Source: Cognatazoarcus sp050303815
Lineage (GTDB): Bacteria; Pseudomonadota; Gammaproteobacteria; Burkholderiales; Rhodocyclaceae
Length of the DNA stretch: 64,000 nucleotides
Assembly (NCBI GenBank): GCA_050303815.1
Contig: JBNLCM010000060.1
Span: 1 to 64,000 of the forward strand
Direction: 5' to 3'
The notes under the pieces are model-generated. The model was not told where the DNA came from and did not search any database. It worked only from the letters and a program-made list of their open reading frames with translations. Positions 1-11,887 of this stretch are shown one piece after another. Within the stretch, counting starts at the first letter, position 1, and every line of letters begins with the position of its first letter. Position numbers and translations under genes: made by a program.

Positions 1-1
1 C

Positions 2-58
2 GATGACCGGGACGCCGCCGTTGCCAGGACGGCCCGCCGCCTGTCCCCGGCGCAGTGA
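2..58 (+). CDS. C-terminal tail of a gene entering from the left (tentative)
   Basis: Reading from base 2, an open frame runs to a TGA at 56-58 and encodes a short basic, Ala/Arg-rich tail ending in RRLSPAQ. It would converge on the following minus-strand peptidase gene with a gap of about 15 bases. Nothing in so short a piece identifies a family. It could equally be non-coding spacer. Confidence 0.3.
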   Translation, partial: DDRDAAVARTARRLSPAQ

Positions 59-73
59 CCCTTGCAGCTGCCG

Positions 74-1030
74 TCAGGCCGCCGATGCGTAGCGGTCGGT
101 GGCTTCGATCAGGCGCTCGAGGATGCCGGGGTCGTCGTAGGCGTGGCCGGCCTGTTCCACCAGATGAAGGATGGCCTCGGGCCAGGCCTTGTGCAGGGCC
201 CAGGCGTAGCGCGCCGGGCAGGGCATGTCGTAGCGACCGTGCACGATCGTGCCGGGGATGCCGCGCAACCGGTGGGCGTCGCGCAGGAGCTGGCCGTCTT
301 CCAGCCAGGCGCCGTGGCTGAAATAGTGGTTCTCGATCCGCGCGAAGGCGAGCGCGAATCGGTCCTCGCCAAATCCGGCGGCGAAAGCCGGATCGGGGAG
401 GAGCTTGATGGTGCTGCCCTCCCAAGTGCTCCACGCACGCGCTGCCTCGATGCAGGCCCGCGGATCGTTGCCCGTCAGGCGGCGGCGGTAGGCGGCGATC
501 AGGTCACCGCGTTCGTCTGCGGGGATCGGTGCGAGGAAGGCCTCCCAGCGGTCGGGAAACATCTCCGAGACGCCAAACTGATAGTACCAGTCGAGCTCCG
601 CGCGGGTCACCGTATAGACCCCTCGCAGGATCAGCTCGCTGACCCGTTCCGGGTGGGTCTCGGCGTAAGCGAGGGCCAGCGTCGAGCCCCAGGAACCGCC
701 CAGCACCAGCCAACGCGCGATGCCTAGCGATTCGCGCAGGCGTTCGATGTCGGCCACGAGATGCCAGGTGGTGTTGGCATCCAGGCTGGCATGGGGCTCG
801 GACCGGCCGCAGCCGCGCTGGTCGAACAGCAGCACGTCGTAGCGGGCCGGGTCGAAGAGGCGACGATGATCGGCGGTGCAGCCGCCTCCCGGCCCGCCGT
901 GCAGGAATACGGCAGGCTTGCCACCCGGCGTGCCGACCCGCTCGAAATAGATCACATGCCCGTCACCGACATCGAGCCGTCCGGTGTCGTAGGGTTCGAT
1001 GGGCGGATAGAAACAGCGCAGATGGTCCAT
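74..1030 (-). CDS. pip: Proline iminopeptidase (S33 family)
   Basis: Alpha/beta-hydrolase that removes N-terminal proline from peptides, cytoplasmic by its lack of a signal peptide. The 318-residue length is typical of the family. The oxyanion loop HGGPGG lies at residues 44-49 and the nucleophile elbow GGSWGS puts the catalytic Ser at 113. Asp268 (HGRYD) and His296 (QAGH) complete the triad. The N-terminus (a Tyr/Pro-rich stretch before DVGDGH) matches the usual start, so the ATG at 1030 is kept. It is transcribed alone, divergent from the methyltransferase that follows. Function is assigned with confidence from the family; substrate preference is inferred. Confidence 0.93.
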   Translation of the reverse strand: MDHLRCFYPPIEPYDTGRLDVGDGHVIYFERVGTPGGKPAVFLHGGPGGGCTADHRRLFDPARYDVLLFDQRGCGRSEPHASLDANTTWHLVADIERLRESLGIARWLVLGGSWGSTLALAYAETHPERVSELILRGVYTVTRAELDWYYQFGVSEMFPDRWEAFLAPIPADERGDLIAAYRRRLTGNDPRACIEAARAWSTWEGSTIKLLPDPAFAAGFGEDRFALAFARIENHYFSHGAWLEDGQLLRDAHRLRGIPGTIVHGRYDMPCPARYAWALHKAWPEAILHLVEQAGHAYDDPGILERLIEATDRYASAA

Positions 1031-1181
1031 GGGCGTTCCGGTCCGTAGCGGCGGTGGAGGTCGACGGGCTTCATGCTACCGCGAGTCCCCGGCCGGCGTG
1101 TGGTCCCACCCTGCCCCGCGCCGGTGACCTATAGTCAAGCGTGGCCGGCCATGGCGGACGGCACGGTGGGTGAAGGGCTCG

Positions 1182-1991
1182 ATGGATCCGATTGCGAAGA
1201 CGGCCTATTACTGCTGCGGCGTTCGCATGCTCGATGCGCGCAGCGCCAACCCGGTCTGCGGCGACGACCTGGCCGAGCGTTTCATGGATGCCGATGCTCT
1301 GGCGCTGTTCCAGCCATTCGAACGGTTCAAGGCGCCCAACCGGAGCAATGCGGCGCGCCACCGGATCATCGACGATCTCCTGCGTGCACGTCTCGCGGAC
1401 CAACCGGGCCTGACGGTCGTCCTGCTCGGCGCGGGCTTCGACACGCGGGCCTTCCGCTTGTCCGGCGGACAGTGGCTGGAGCTGGACCAGGCGCCCCTGA
1501 TCCACCTGAAGGAGGCCGTGCTGCCCGCCACCGACGCCCCCAATCCACTGACGCGGGTGGCGGTCGATTTCGCCCGCAACGCGCTGCCCGACATCCTCTC
1601 CGCGCACTGCCCCGCGGACACGCCGATCGTCGTCGTCATGGAAGGCGTCAGCATGTACCTGTCGCCGGATGCGCTGGGCGGAACGGTTGCTGCGTTGCAG
1701 CAGAGCCTGCCACGGCACACCCTGATCTGTGACCTGATGACGCGCCACTTCGCGCGCCGCTACAGTGCCCGGCTCCGCGCCCAGATCACGACCCTTGGCG
1801 GCGACTTCGCCGAACTGGCCGACGATCCGTCGGCCTGCCTCGTGGCGCGGGGCTACCGTAGCCACGAACCGCATTCCATTGCAGGGCGGGCCGTCGCCCT
1901 TGGTGCCGTCAGAATTCCGAAATGGGTGTTCAATACGCTCCTGCGTTCGCTGCGGGACGGCTATCGCGTCCACGTCTTCGACTATCCCTGA
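1182..1991 (+). CDS. Class I SAM-dependent methyltransferase, leucine carboxyl methyltransferase-like
   Basis: A 269-residue protein of the LCM/PPM1-like SAM methyltransferase group. The SAM-binding loop LLGAGFDTRAFR lies around residues 81-92, followed by an acidic strand end (LELD) and the later MEGVSMYL segment characteristic of this family. Bacterial members methylate small molecules or carboxyl groups and their substrates are mostly unknown. An in-frame GTG lies 12 bases upstream; the ATG is preferred because AAGGG sits just before it. The gene is followed after about 30 bases by a flavin oxidoreductase on the same strand, but there is no clear functional link. Family call is firm, substrate unknown. 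Confidence 0.85.
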   Translation: MDPIAKTAYYCCGVRMLDARSANPVCGDDLAERFMDADALALFQPFERFKAPNRSNAARHRIIDDLLRARLADQPGLTVVLLGAGFDTRAFRLSGGQWLELDQAPLIHLKEAVLPATDAPNPLTRVAVDFARNALPDILSAHCPADTPIVVVMEGVSMYLSPDALGGTVAALQQSLPRHTLICDLMTRHFARRYSARLRAQITTLGGDFAELADDPSACLVARGYRSHEPHSIAGRAVALGAVRIPKWVFNTLLRSLRDGYRVHVFDYP

Positions 1992-2023
1992 TGCGGCCTG
2001 CGTGCCGATCGTGACAAAGAGGA

Positions 2024-3034
2024 ATGCCCAACATGTCCGCCCCTTCCCGCCCGCGACTGTCAATGCTGGACCTGGTGGGCGTCCGGCAGGGCGGCACGCC
2101 GGCCGATGCGATCGCGCTGGCCGTGCGCACTGCGCGCCATGTCGAAACGCTCGGCTTTACCCGTTTCTGGGTGGCCGAGCATCACAACATGCCCGGTATC
2201 GCGAGCTCGGCCACGGCGGTCCTGATCGGTCACATCGCCGCAGCGACACAGCGGATCCGCGTCGGCTCGGGGGGCATCATGCTGCCCAATCACGCGCCGC
2301 TGATGGTGGCCGAGGCCTTTGGCACCCTCGAGGCGCTGTACCCGGGCCGCATCGACCTGGGCCTGGGCCGGGCACCGGGTACCGACCAGCTGACGATGCG
2401 GGCGTTGCGCCGCAACCGGGTCGAGTCGGAGGCCGATTTCCCCCGCGAGGTCGCCGACATCCTGCAGCTGCTGGGCGATCCCGAACCGGGTCAGGCGGTG
2501 GTGGCGGTGCCGGGCGCCGGCAGCCACGTGCCGGTCTGGCTGCTCGGCTCGAGCCTGTTCTCGGCGACGCTGGCGGCCCAGCTGGGTCTGCCGTACGCGT
2601 TTGCCTCGCATTTCGCGCCGCGCATGATGCACCAGGCCCTGCGCGTTTATCGGAGCGGCTTCCAGCCTTCCCGCTGGCTCGACACCCCGTACGTGATGAT
2701 CGGGGTGCCGGTCGTGGGGGCGCCGACCGACGAGGAGGCGGCGTTTCTCGCCAGTACGGTCCAGCAGCGCGTGCTCGGCATCGTGCAGGGTGAGCGCGCA
2801 CCGCTCCGGCCGCCGCTGCCCGACTTCATGGCCGGCCTGTCCGACTACGAACGGGAGGCCATCGGCAGTTTCCTGGGGGCCGCCATCATCGGCGGGCCCG
2901 AGCGGCTGCAGGCCGGTTTCGACACGCTCCGGGCGCATACCGACGCCGATGAATTCATCCTCGTCAGTGACGTCTTCGACGAGGGGCAGCGCCAGCGTTC
3001 GCTCGCCATGGCGGCCGAGGCGGTGGGCCTATAA
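2024..3034 (+). CDS. LLM-class flavin-dependent oxidoreductase (luciferase-like monooxygenase)
   Basis: A 336-residue TIM-barrel flavoprotein of the bacterial luciferase superfamily, MsnO8-like subgroup. Hallmarks are FWVAEHHNMPG near residue 50, the SGGIMLPNHAP segment, and LGLGRAPGTD. It probably uses FMN with a reduced-flavin partner; the substrate cannot be read from sequence. A GAGGA motif lies very close to the first ATG, so the internal ATG at 2033 (MSAPSRP) is an equally good start. The stop overlaps the stop of the convergent next gene by six bases (CTATAA), so there is no spacer terminator. Confidence 0.9.
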   Translation: MPNMSAPSRPRLSMLDLVGVRQGGTPADAIALAVRTARHVETLGFTRFWVAEHHNMPGIASSATAVLIGHIAAATQRIRVGSGGIMLPNHAPLMVAEAFGTLEALYPGRIDLGLGRAPGTDQLTMRALRRNRVESEADFPREVADILQLLGDPEPGQAVVAVPGAGSHVPVWLLGSSLFSATLAAQLGLPYAFASHFAPRMMHQALRVYRSGFQPSRWLDTPYVMIGVPVVGAPTDEEAAFLASTVQQRVLGIVQGERAPLRPPLPDFMAGLSDYEREAIGSFLGAAIIGGPERLQAGFDTLRAHTDADEFILVSDVFDEGQRQRSLAMAAEAVGL

Positions 3035-3934
3035 CCGGTCCAACGCGTAGCGGATGACCGCCTTCAGGGGCTCGATGTCGGTTGCGGCCGCCGCACGGCC
3101 CGCCGGGACATAGTCGATCGTCAGCTGGGCCTGGCCGGACACCGCTTCGACACGGATGGCCTTGTTGCCCGGGGCGGGGCAGGCATAGCTCGCGTAGGCG
3201 CCGGGCTGCAATTCGCCCAGGTCGATCGTCTGGCAGGTGCGCGTCGCGCGCTCGCGCAGTGCCGCGACACTGCGCGGGTTGGCCATGGCGGCGGTCTTGA
3301 CCACCAGAACCCCATCGCCCGGCTGGCTCGAGACAATGCAGGTGCTCGAGCCCATGGCCTGCACCGTGCGCGTGCCCTCGCCGAACAGCGCCTCGAGTTG
3401 CCCGGCCGTGACCCAGTCGCACTGGCCGAAGCGCTGCTGCGCCCTGGCGCGACGCTCGACCGTCAGGGCGGCCAGCTCACGCAGGCCGGTCAGGGCCTTC
3501 GGCCCGGGCGCGACGCCCATGGCGGCCATCAGTCGCACGCTGATCGTGTCGGTATCCGCGAGGGCGAGCACGGCTGCCTCGTTGATCCGTGCGCCTTCCG
3601 AACTGAGGCCCTCGATCGAGCGGGAGCCGAGGCCCGGGTTGCCCTTTGCTCGCGTCATCTTGGCGAAGATCGCCCGCTCGAAATTCTCGTACAGCGTGGC
3701 CGCGGCCGTGGCGTCGGGTCGCCGCTGGACCTGGACCATGAGCGTCCTGCCCGGCCCCACGCCGAAGCTGCACAGGCCGGCGGGGTCGGCACTGAGGACA
3801 CGGACCTGTCCGACCCCCAGGCTGCGCGACACCTCCGCGGCGTCGAGCAGCACGCATGGGCCTGCCGCCACCGCCGTCCCCAGCGATGTCGCCAGCAGCC
3901 CTCCGACGAGCGCGTGCCAGGTTCGTGCCGTCAT
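3029..3934 (-). CDS. Exported protein of unknown function with two similar halves
   Basis: A 301-residue protein with a signal peptide (hydrophobic core GGLLATSLGTAVAAG, cleavage after about residue 24). The mature part seems to be built of two related halves. Each begins with a Cys-containing 'sensor-like' stretch (PCVLLDAAEVSRSLG in the first, QCDWVTAGQLEALFG in the second), then a second Cys after a beta segment (LCSFG / TCIVSS). Each half may hold a disulfide, suggesting a periplasmic or lipoprotein-like fold. I do not recognise a named family. It is a single gene with its stop overlapping that of the convergent oxidoreductase. Confidence 0.7.
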   Translation of the reverse strand: MTARTWHALVGGLLATSLGTAVAAGPCVLLDAAEVSRSLGVGQVRVLSADPAGLCSFGVGPGRTLMVQVQRRPDATAAATLYENFERAIFAKMTRAKGNPGLGSRSIEGLSSEGARINEAAVLALADTDTISVRLMAAMGVAPGPKALTGLRELAALTVERRARAQQRFGQCDWVTAGQLEALFGEGTRTVQAMGSSTCIVSSQPGDGVLVVKTAAMANPRSVAALRERATRTCQTIDLGELQPGAYASYACPAPGNKAIRVEAVSGQAQLTIDYVPAGRAAAATDIEPLKAVIRYALDRL

Positions 3935-4013
3935 GTGTGTTCCTCCGTGCAGGCGTTGCGGTCCGACCTGAAGCTTAGACCGCTGTGCGCCGGCCGTCCG
4001 GCCCGGTGGTGGC

Positions 4014-7703
<3,690 letters not shown>

Positions 7704-7749
7704 GCTCGGTCCTCGAAAATCCGGTTCGTCGCGCCGGGGCCGCGCAATG

Positions 7750-7788
7750 AAAAACGGCGCGGCAAACCGGCTGGGGTTTGCGAGCGCC
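7750..7788 (-). terminator. Attenuator hairpin overlapping the SAH riboswitch pseudoknot
   Basis: On the minus strand GGCGC (7788-7784) and GCAAACC (7781-7775) can pair with GGTTTGC (7768-7762) and GCGCC (7760-7756), closing a CCAGCC loop and followed by TTTTT (7754-7750). This is an intrinsic-terminator shape. Its 5' arm uses the same GCGC bases that form the riboswitch pseudoknot, so aptamer folding and termination are mutually exclusive. That predicts an ON switch: SAH binding frees metH from termination. The mechanism is inferred from base pairing. Confidence 0.65.
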
Positions 7789-7855
7789 GTTGTTCGGTTG
7801 CTGAGCCTGGCCCCGGGAATCACCACCCGCCACGGGTCGCAGCGCTCCTCAGCAG
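7773..7855 (-). promoter_or_regulatory. S-adenosylhomocysteine (SAH) riboswitch in the metH leader
   Basis: Reading the minus strand, the leader contains the SAH aptamer core GAGGAGCGCTGCGAC, then GCCAGGCTCAGC, then AACGGCGCTC, in the order and spacing of the ahcY-type SAH riboswitch. P1 pairs GCTGAG (7853-7848) with CTCAGC (7805-7800). The pseudoknot helix pairs GAGCGC (7847-7842) with GCGCTC (7787-7782). Known members sit upstream of ahcY, metH and metF in beta- and gammaproteobacteria and switch expression on when SAH accumulates. Assignment is by recognising the conserved core, not by a covariance search. Confidence 0.92.
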
Positions 7856-7862
7856 GGCTATG

Positions 7863-7891
7863 ATTTTATGGCCTCTCGGTCACGCTGTCGA
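7863..7891 (-). promoter_or_regulatory. Sigma70-type promoter of metH
   Basis: On the minus strand TCGACA (7891-7886) and TAAAAT (7868-7863) each match five of six consensus bases and are separated by exactly 17 bases. Transcription would begin near 7856, directly at the 5' edge of the SAH aptamer. Confidence 0.65.
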
Positions 7892-7998
7892 TGTTCGCCT
7901 GACGCGTCGTCGCCGCACCTTGTTGCAAAAATGCGGCTGCCATTGCGGCGGGCGACGACTAGCCTTGAGGTTTCCCCCCAACCCCGATGGAGAACATG

Positions 7999-8391
7999 AT
8001 GAAAAGAATCCTGATGGCCGGCCTCGTCGCCGGCGGCCTTGCCGCCACTCCGGCGTTCGCCGCCGGCGTGCATTTCGTGTCGCCGGCCGATGGGGCCACC
8101 GTGGCCCAGGCGTTCCAGGTGCAGATGGGTGTCGAGGGCATGGCCGTGCAACCTGCCGGTGCGCTCAAGGAGGGCACCGGCCACCATCACCTCGTCGTCG
8201 ACGGCGGCCCGATCGCGGCCGGACAGCCGGTCCCCGCCGATGCAACCCACCTCCATTTCGGCAAGGGGCAGACCGAGACGACCCTGAAGCTCGCGCCGGG
8301 CAAGCACACGCTGACCCTGCAGTTTGCGGATGGTCAGCACCGCTCGTACGGCCCCGACCTGAGCCAGACGATCACCGTCAACGTCGAGTAG
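7999..8391 (+). CDS. DUF4399 exported protein
   Basis: A protein of about 130 residues with a signal peptide (LMAGLVAGGLAATPAFA, cleavage near residue 21) and a single DUF4399 domain. Family hallmarks are VHFVSPADGA at the mature N-terminus, GTGHHHLVVDG in the middle with a His-rich turn, and THLHFGKGQTE. The His clusters suggest metal binding but no function is established. Three in-frame ATGs lie at 7987, 7996 and 7999; GGAGA at 7989-7993 best serves the last. The gene is divergent from metH and shares its intergenic control region. Confidence 0.85.
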   Translation: MKRILMAGLVAGGLAATPAFAAGVHFVSPADGATVAQAFQVQMGVEGMAVQPAGALKEGTGHHHLVVDGGPIAAGQPVPADATHLHFGKGQTETTLKLAPGKHTLTLQFADGQHRSYGPDLSQTITVNVE

Positions 8392-8416
8392 GCGCATCCA
8401 CTGCGCCGCCGGCCGC

Positions 8417-8953
8417 TCAGGGATGAAGCGGCAGGCGGCCCGGCCACTCCAGGTCGGTTTCGGTCAGCAGGTCAGCCGAATCCGGCCCGGGGTCGAACTC
8501 CGGATAGTCGAGCTTGCGAAAGATGTGGGCCTCGCATTCCCGCAGGCGGCGGGTCACCTCGCGGCCCATGTTCATCTGGATCAGGGCGAATTGCTCGATG
8601 TCCCGCTTGTAGAGTTCATGCAGGGCCGAGCCGTCGATCTCGAGCAGGGTCACACGCGACAGGGCCAGCACCGAGGCGCTGCGCGGCATCAGGTCGAAGA
8701 GCGCCATCTCGCCGATGCAGTCGCCGTCGTGCAGGGTGTTGAGGAGATACTGCCGGCCTTCGTGGGATTTCAGCACGGCGACCTCGCCGTGATCGATGAC
8801 GAACATGGAGCCGCCGGCATCCCCTTCCCGCAATACCCAGTCGCCCTGGCGAACCTGGACCTCGCGTCCCTTGTGCAGCAGGAAGTCGATGATGTCCTCG
8901 CGGATGGCGCCAAAGATCGGCACCTCGCGAAGCAGGCGGGCGTGCTGGGTCAC
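8417..8953 (-). CDS. Cyclic nucleotide-binding domain protein without DNA-binding domain
   Basis: A 178-residue protein with one cNMP-binding beta-barrel (about residues 15-130). The GDWVLREGDAGGSMFVIDHGEV segment is followed by the phosphate-binding cassette region CIGEMALFDLMPRSASV. In place of the Crp/Fnr helix-turn-helix there is a helical tail ending in an acidic, Asp/Glu-rich stretch. It probably acts as a nucleotide-responsive adaptor rather than a transcription factor. The GTG at 8953 is chosen because GAGGAG lies seven bases before it; in-frame codons further upstream lack such a site. Ligand and partner are unknown. Confidence 0.85.
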   Translation of the reverse strand: MTQHARLLREVPIFGAIREDIIDFLLHKGREVQVRQGDWVLREGDAGGSMFVIDHGEVAVLKSHEGRQYLLNTLHDGDCIGEMALFDLMPRSASVLALSRVTLLEIDGSALHELYKRDIEQFALIQMNMGREVTRRLRECEAHIFRKLDYPEFDPGPDSADLLTETDLEWPGRLPLHP

Positions 8954-9057
8954 GGCATGTCTCCTCTGCGGTATCGTCTCGGATACCTGACACATTGAGG
9001 ATAGCCGATGCGGCACCGTGCTTGCCCATGTCATCGGCGATCGGCCAGCGCGGTCAG

Positions 9058-9585
9058 ATGAACGAACGGGTCCATGGTTTCCCGCCGCTGGTCGGCCCGG
9101 CGCCGAGGGTGCTCGTGCTCGGCAGCATGCCGGGCCGCCGTTCCCTCGATGAGGCGCGCTACTACGCGCACCCCCGCAACGCCTTCTGGCCGATCATGGC
9201 GGCCCTGCTCGGCTTCTCGCCGGATCTGGCCTACGAGAGCCGTTGTCGCGCGTTGACGGCCCGGGGGCTTGCCCTGTGGGATGTGCTGGCCAGCTGCGAG
9301 CGGGCGGGCAGCCTCGACTCGGACATCGTCGAGGCGTCGATCGTGGCCAACGACATCGCCGGGCTGCTGGCGAGCGAGCCGGGCATCCGGGCCATCGTGT
9401 TCAATGGCGGGAAGGCCGAGCAGTGCTTCCGGCGCCATGTCGTGCCGACCCTCGCCGAGGCGGCGGTGGCCCTGCCGCGGCTCCGCCTGCCATCCACCAG
9501 CCCGGCCCATGCCGGCCTCGACCTGCCAGCCAAGCGCGCGGCGTGGCACGACGCCCTGCGGCCGCATCTGCCCGAGTCTGCCTGA
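9058..9585 (+). CDS. DNA-deoxyinosine glycosylase (uracil-DNA glycosylase family 6, HDG)
   Basis: A 175-residue base-excision repair enzyme. The N-terminal motif LGSMPGRRSL followed by YYAHPRNAFWPIM is diagnostic for the hypoxanthine-DNA glycosylase branch of the UDG superfamily, and LPSTSPAH near the C-terminus is the second DNA-contact motif. It should remove hypoxanthine arising from adenine deamination. The ATG at 9058 (MNERVHGFPP) gives the family N-terminus; the open frame extends upstream to 8995 without similarity. It stands alone between a cNMP protein and a transporter. Confidence 0.88.
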   Translation: MNERVHGFPPLVGPAPRVLVLGSMPGRRSLDEARYYAHPRNAFWPIMAALLGFSPDLAYESRCRALTARGLALWDVLASCERAGSLDSDIVEASIVANDIAGLLASEPGIRAIVFNGGKAEQCFRRHVVPTLAEAAVALPRLRLPSTSPAHAGLDLPAKRAAWHDALRPHLPESA

Positions 9586-9684
9586 GCGGGGTGCCCGCGA
9601 CGCGGGCGATCGGGGCGTGCCCCTATTCCCACGCGTCGGCGTTCGGTGTCACCATGCGGGGCTCCTTCCGACGGCCTCTGCCCT

Positions 9685-10635
9685 GTGCTTTCCGTTCTCG
9701 CGGTCACGTTTCCGTTCTTCGCGCAGGTTCTGCTGGGCTATCTGGCCGTGCGCAGGGGGCTGCTGCCCTTGCCGGCGATTCCTGGCCTGAACACCTTCGT
9801 GCTGTTCTTTGCGCTGCCGTGCATGCTGTTTCGCTTCGGGGCCGACACGCCGATTGCCCGCCTGCTGGACCCCTCGGTCTTTGTGCTCTACCTGTGCTGC
9901 GCCCTGCTGATGGTCGGCATGACCATGGTGCTGACCCATGGGCGGGGCACGGACTGGAACAATGCGGCCTTCGGCGCGCTGACCGCCGCCTTCCCGAACT
10001 CCGGTTTCATGGGGGTGCCGCTCCTGATCGCGCTGCTTGGCGAGCGTGCTGCCGGCCCAGTGATCATCACGATCACGATCGACATGATCATCACCACCTC
10101 GTTGTGCATCGCGCTGTCCCGCCTCGACGGAGAGGCGGGAGGTGTCAGGGCCGCCGCCGGGCGGGCCCTGCGCGGCGTCGCGACCAACCCGATGCCGTGG
10201 GCGATCGTGCTGGGTGCGGTGGTCTCGGCGCTCGACTACCAGCTCTATGCGCCCGTCGGAAAGACGATCGGCCTGCTCGCCGACGCGGCCTCTCCGGTCG
10301 CCTTGTTCACCATCGGCGCGGTGCTGGCCCGCTCCCACATGAGTTCGTCCGAGTCGAGCCACTGGTCCGGCTATGTGCCGGTGGCCCTGGTCAAGCTCGT
10401 GGCGCACCCGCTACTGCTGTTCCTGGCCGGGGGACTGGCCCGCCTGGCGGGCCTGCCCATCGATACCTTCACCCTCGTCACGCTGGTGCTGGTGGCCTCG
10501 CTGCCGAGCGCCAGCAACGTGTCTTTGCTGGCCGAGCGCTTTGGCGCCGACAACGGCCGGATCGCGCGGATCATCCTCGTCTCGACCGCGCTGTCCTTCC
10601 TCAGCTTCTCGGGCGCGGTCGTCCTGCTGACCTGA
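9685..10635 (+). CDS. AEC (auxin efflux carrier) family transporter
   Basis: An integral inner-membrane protein of about 316 residues and some ten hydrophobic segments. It shows the AEC features: a helix ending in LLGYLAVRRGLLP, LNTFVLFFALPCMLF, and AAFPNSGFMGVPLL in the fourth helix region. Bacterial members export or import small organic acids and the substrate here is unknown. The GTG at 9685 (reading MLSVLAVTFPFF) matches the family N-terminus; a GTG 39 bases upstream adds only a short non-conserved stretch. No strong Shine-Dalgarno decides the start. Confidence 0.88.
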   Translation: MLSVLAVTFPFFAQVLLGYLAVRRGLLPLPAIPGLNTFVLFFALPCMLFRFGADTPIARLLDPSVFVLYLCCALLMVGMTMVLTHGRGTDWNNAAFGALTAAFPNSGFMGVPLLIALLGERAAGPVIITITIDMIITTSLCIALSRLDGEAGGVRAAAGRALRGVATNPMPWAIVLGAVVSALDYQLYAPVGKTIGLLADAASPVALFTIGAVLARSHMSSSESSHWSGYVPVALVKLVAHPLLLFLAGGLARLAGLPIDTFTLVTLVLVASLPSASNVSLLAERFGADNGRIARIILVSTALSFLSFSGAVVLLT

Positions 10636-10649
10636 CTGACCGGTTGCGC

Positions 10650-11096
10650 TCAGTGCGGGTGGGCGTCCTTCTGGCAGCCGACGCGCAACATCGAAACGCC
10701 GACGGGCTGGTACACGCCGTGGTACATGATGTACTCGCGCTGCACGCGGTAGGCTTCCGACTCCATGTCGATCGCGACAGTGCAGTCGAGGACTTCGCCG
10801 AAGGCCGCGCCCTTGGCCGGGAAGCCGCCGTTACGCGCGGCGCCCTGCAGGTAGTGGACCATCTCGTGGACAACGACCGACGCGGCCAGGATGCTCTCCT
10901 CCGGGTCCATGCGCTCGTCCACATAGAGCTCCCGGCCGCCCGCGTACCAGCCATAGACCTTGCATTCGCGGCCGTTGCAGGCGTTGTCCACAAAATACTG
11001 GTGCGGCACCTTGATCACGACCGGCATTTCGCTCGGTACCGGCAGGCCGGACAGGCTGACCGCCCAGGAAAACAATGCGACGTACAGGGCATCCAT
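10650..11096 (-). CDS. Small HExxH (zincin-like) protein, DUF6647-type
   Basis: A 148-residue protein with a short N-terminal hydrophobic stretch (ALYVALFSWAVSLSG) that could be a signal or anchor. The central VVHEMVHYLQ is a canonical HExxH zinc-peptidase signature, and a further Glu follows in GEVLDCTVAIDMESEAYRVQ. Cys residues (NACNGREC, RVGCQK) may form disulfides. This resembles the small proteins annotated as DUF6647; proteolytic activity is unproven. GGAGG lies about eight bases before the ATG. Monocistronic. Confidence 0.72.
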   Translation of the reverse strand: MDALYVALFSWAVSLSGLPVPSEMPVVIKVPHQYFVDNACNGRECKVYGWYAGGRELYVDERMDPEESILAASVVVHEMVHYLQGAARNGGFPAKGAAFGEVLDCTVAIDMESEAYRVQREYIMYHGVYQPVGVSMLRVGCQKDAHPH

Positions 11097-11359
11097 GATT
11101 GCTACCTCCGTTGGTTGCGATCGGCGGTCTTGAGCACTGCGCAGACCGACGGATGTTGCGTTGCAACAATCTTGCCAGGTGATCCGCCCGTGCCGGTGAT
11201 CCCGCCAGGCGCCGCGCCAGGTGGTCGATTGGGCTTTTCTCGGCCCTGTGAGCTATGGATCGCTGATTCGGATCACTGCGCCAAGTCGGTGCAAGCGGCA
11301 CTCTTGCGGTGCTGCTATGCAGCAAAACATCCCCTGCCAGGGCAGCTCGGTGGCGCGGT

Positions 11360-11887
11360 TCAGTCGCGACGAGCCAGCCACCACAGGCGCAGGCGCGCCG
11401 CCGTCTCGCTGAATACGCCGACGCTCGAGAAGCGGATGCGGCCCTGTGCGTCCAGGATCACGTAGGCGGGCACGCCGGAGACGCCATAGCGTCGCGCGAT
11501 GGCGCCGTCGGCATCGACGGCCGTGTGCCATGCCCGGCCCCGCTCCGCCAGCGTGTTCGCCACCACAGCCGGCGCGCCAGACTGCATGGCCACGGTGAGC
11601 ACGGGCCAGTCGGCGGTGAGTCCGTCCACATGACCGGACACGGCCCGGCAGATCGGGCACCATTCGGCCCAGAAATAGATCAGCACGGGTTCGCCCGGCC
11701 TGGCCGCCCGCCACGCGTGGAGATCGATCATGCCGCCTGCGGCATCCGGCGCCACGAAACCGGGCGCTCGACCCGTCGGCACGTGGCGTGTCTGCCACGC
11801 CGACACAGCCAGCACCGCCGCCACCGCCAGAACTATCTGGCCCACCCGGCGCCGCCCGTTGCGCCCAAGGGCCGGCTTCGGGCTCAC
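11360..11887 (-). CDS. TlpA/ScsD-like periplasmic thioredoxin-fold protein
   Basis: A 175-residue membrane-anchored thiol-disulfide protein. One N-terminal membrane helix (about residues 14-31) precedes a thioredoxin fold with the active site WCPIC (Cys77 and Cys80) and a cis-proline in GVSGVPAYV. The CPIC dipeptide is that of ScsD/protein disulfide oxidoreductases, linked to copper or oxidative stress in other bacteria. It starts with GTG, and that GTG overlaps the stop of the upstream hydrolase as GTGA, so the two are probably translationally coupled. Role in a specific pathway is not evident. Confidence 0.87.
   Translation of the reverse strand: MSPKPALGRNGRRRVGQIVLAVAAVLAVSAWQTRHVPTGRAPGFVAPDAAGGMIDLHAWRAARPGEPVLIYFWAEWCPICRAVSGHVDGLTADWPVLTVAMQSGAPAVVANTLAERGRAWHTAVDADGAIARRYGVSGVPAYVILDAQGRIRFSSVGVFSETAARLRLWWLARRD

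Noticed and set aside
7704..7826. N-terminal extension of MetH by 41 residues
   Set aside because: This region is the SAH riboswitch and attenuator leader. A good Shine-Dalgarno serves the ATG at 7703, and the extension has no family similarity.
11097..11359. 263-base gap checked for a small RNA or tRNA
   Set aside because: No cloverleaf, no conserved motif and no strong stem with T tract was seen. It holds only the GGAGG of the upstream minus-strand gene and probable control sequence.
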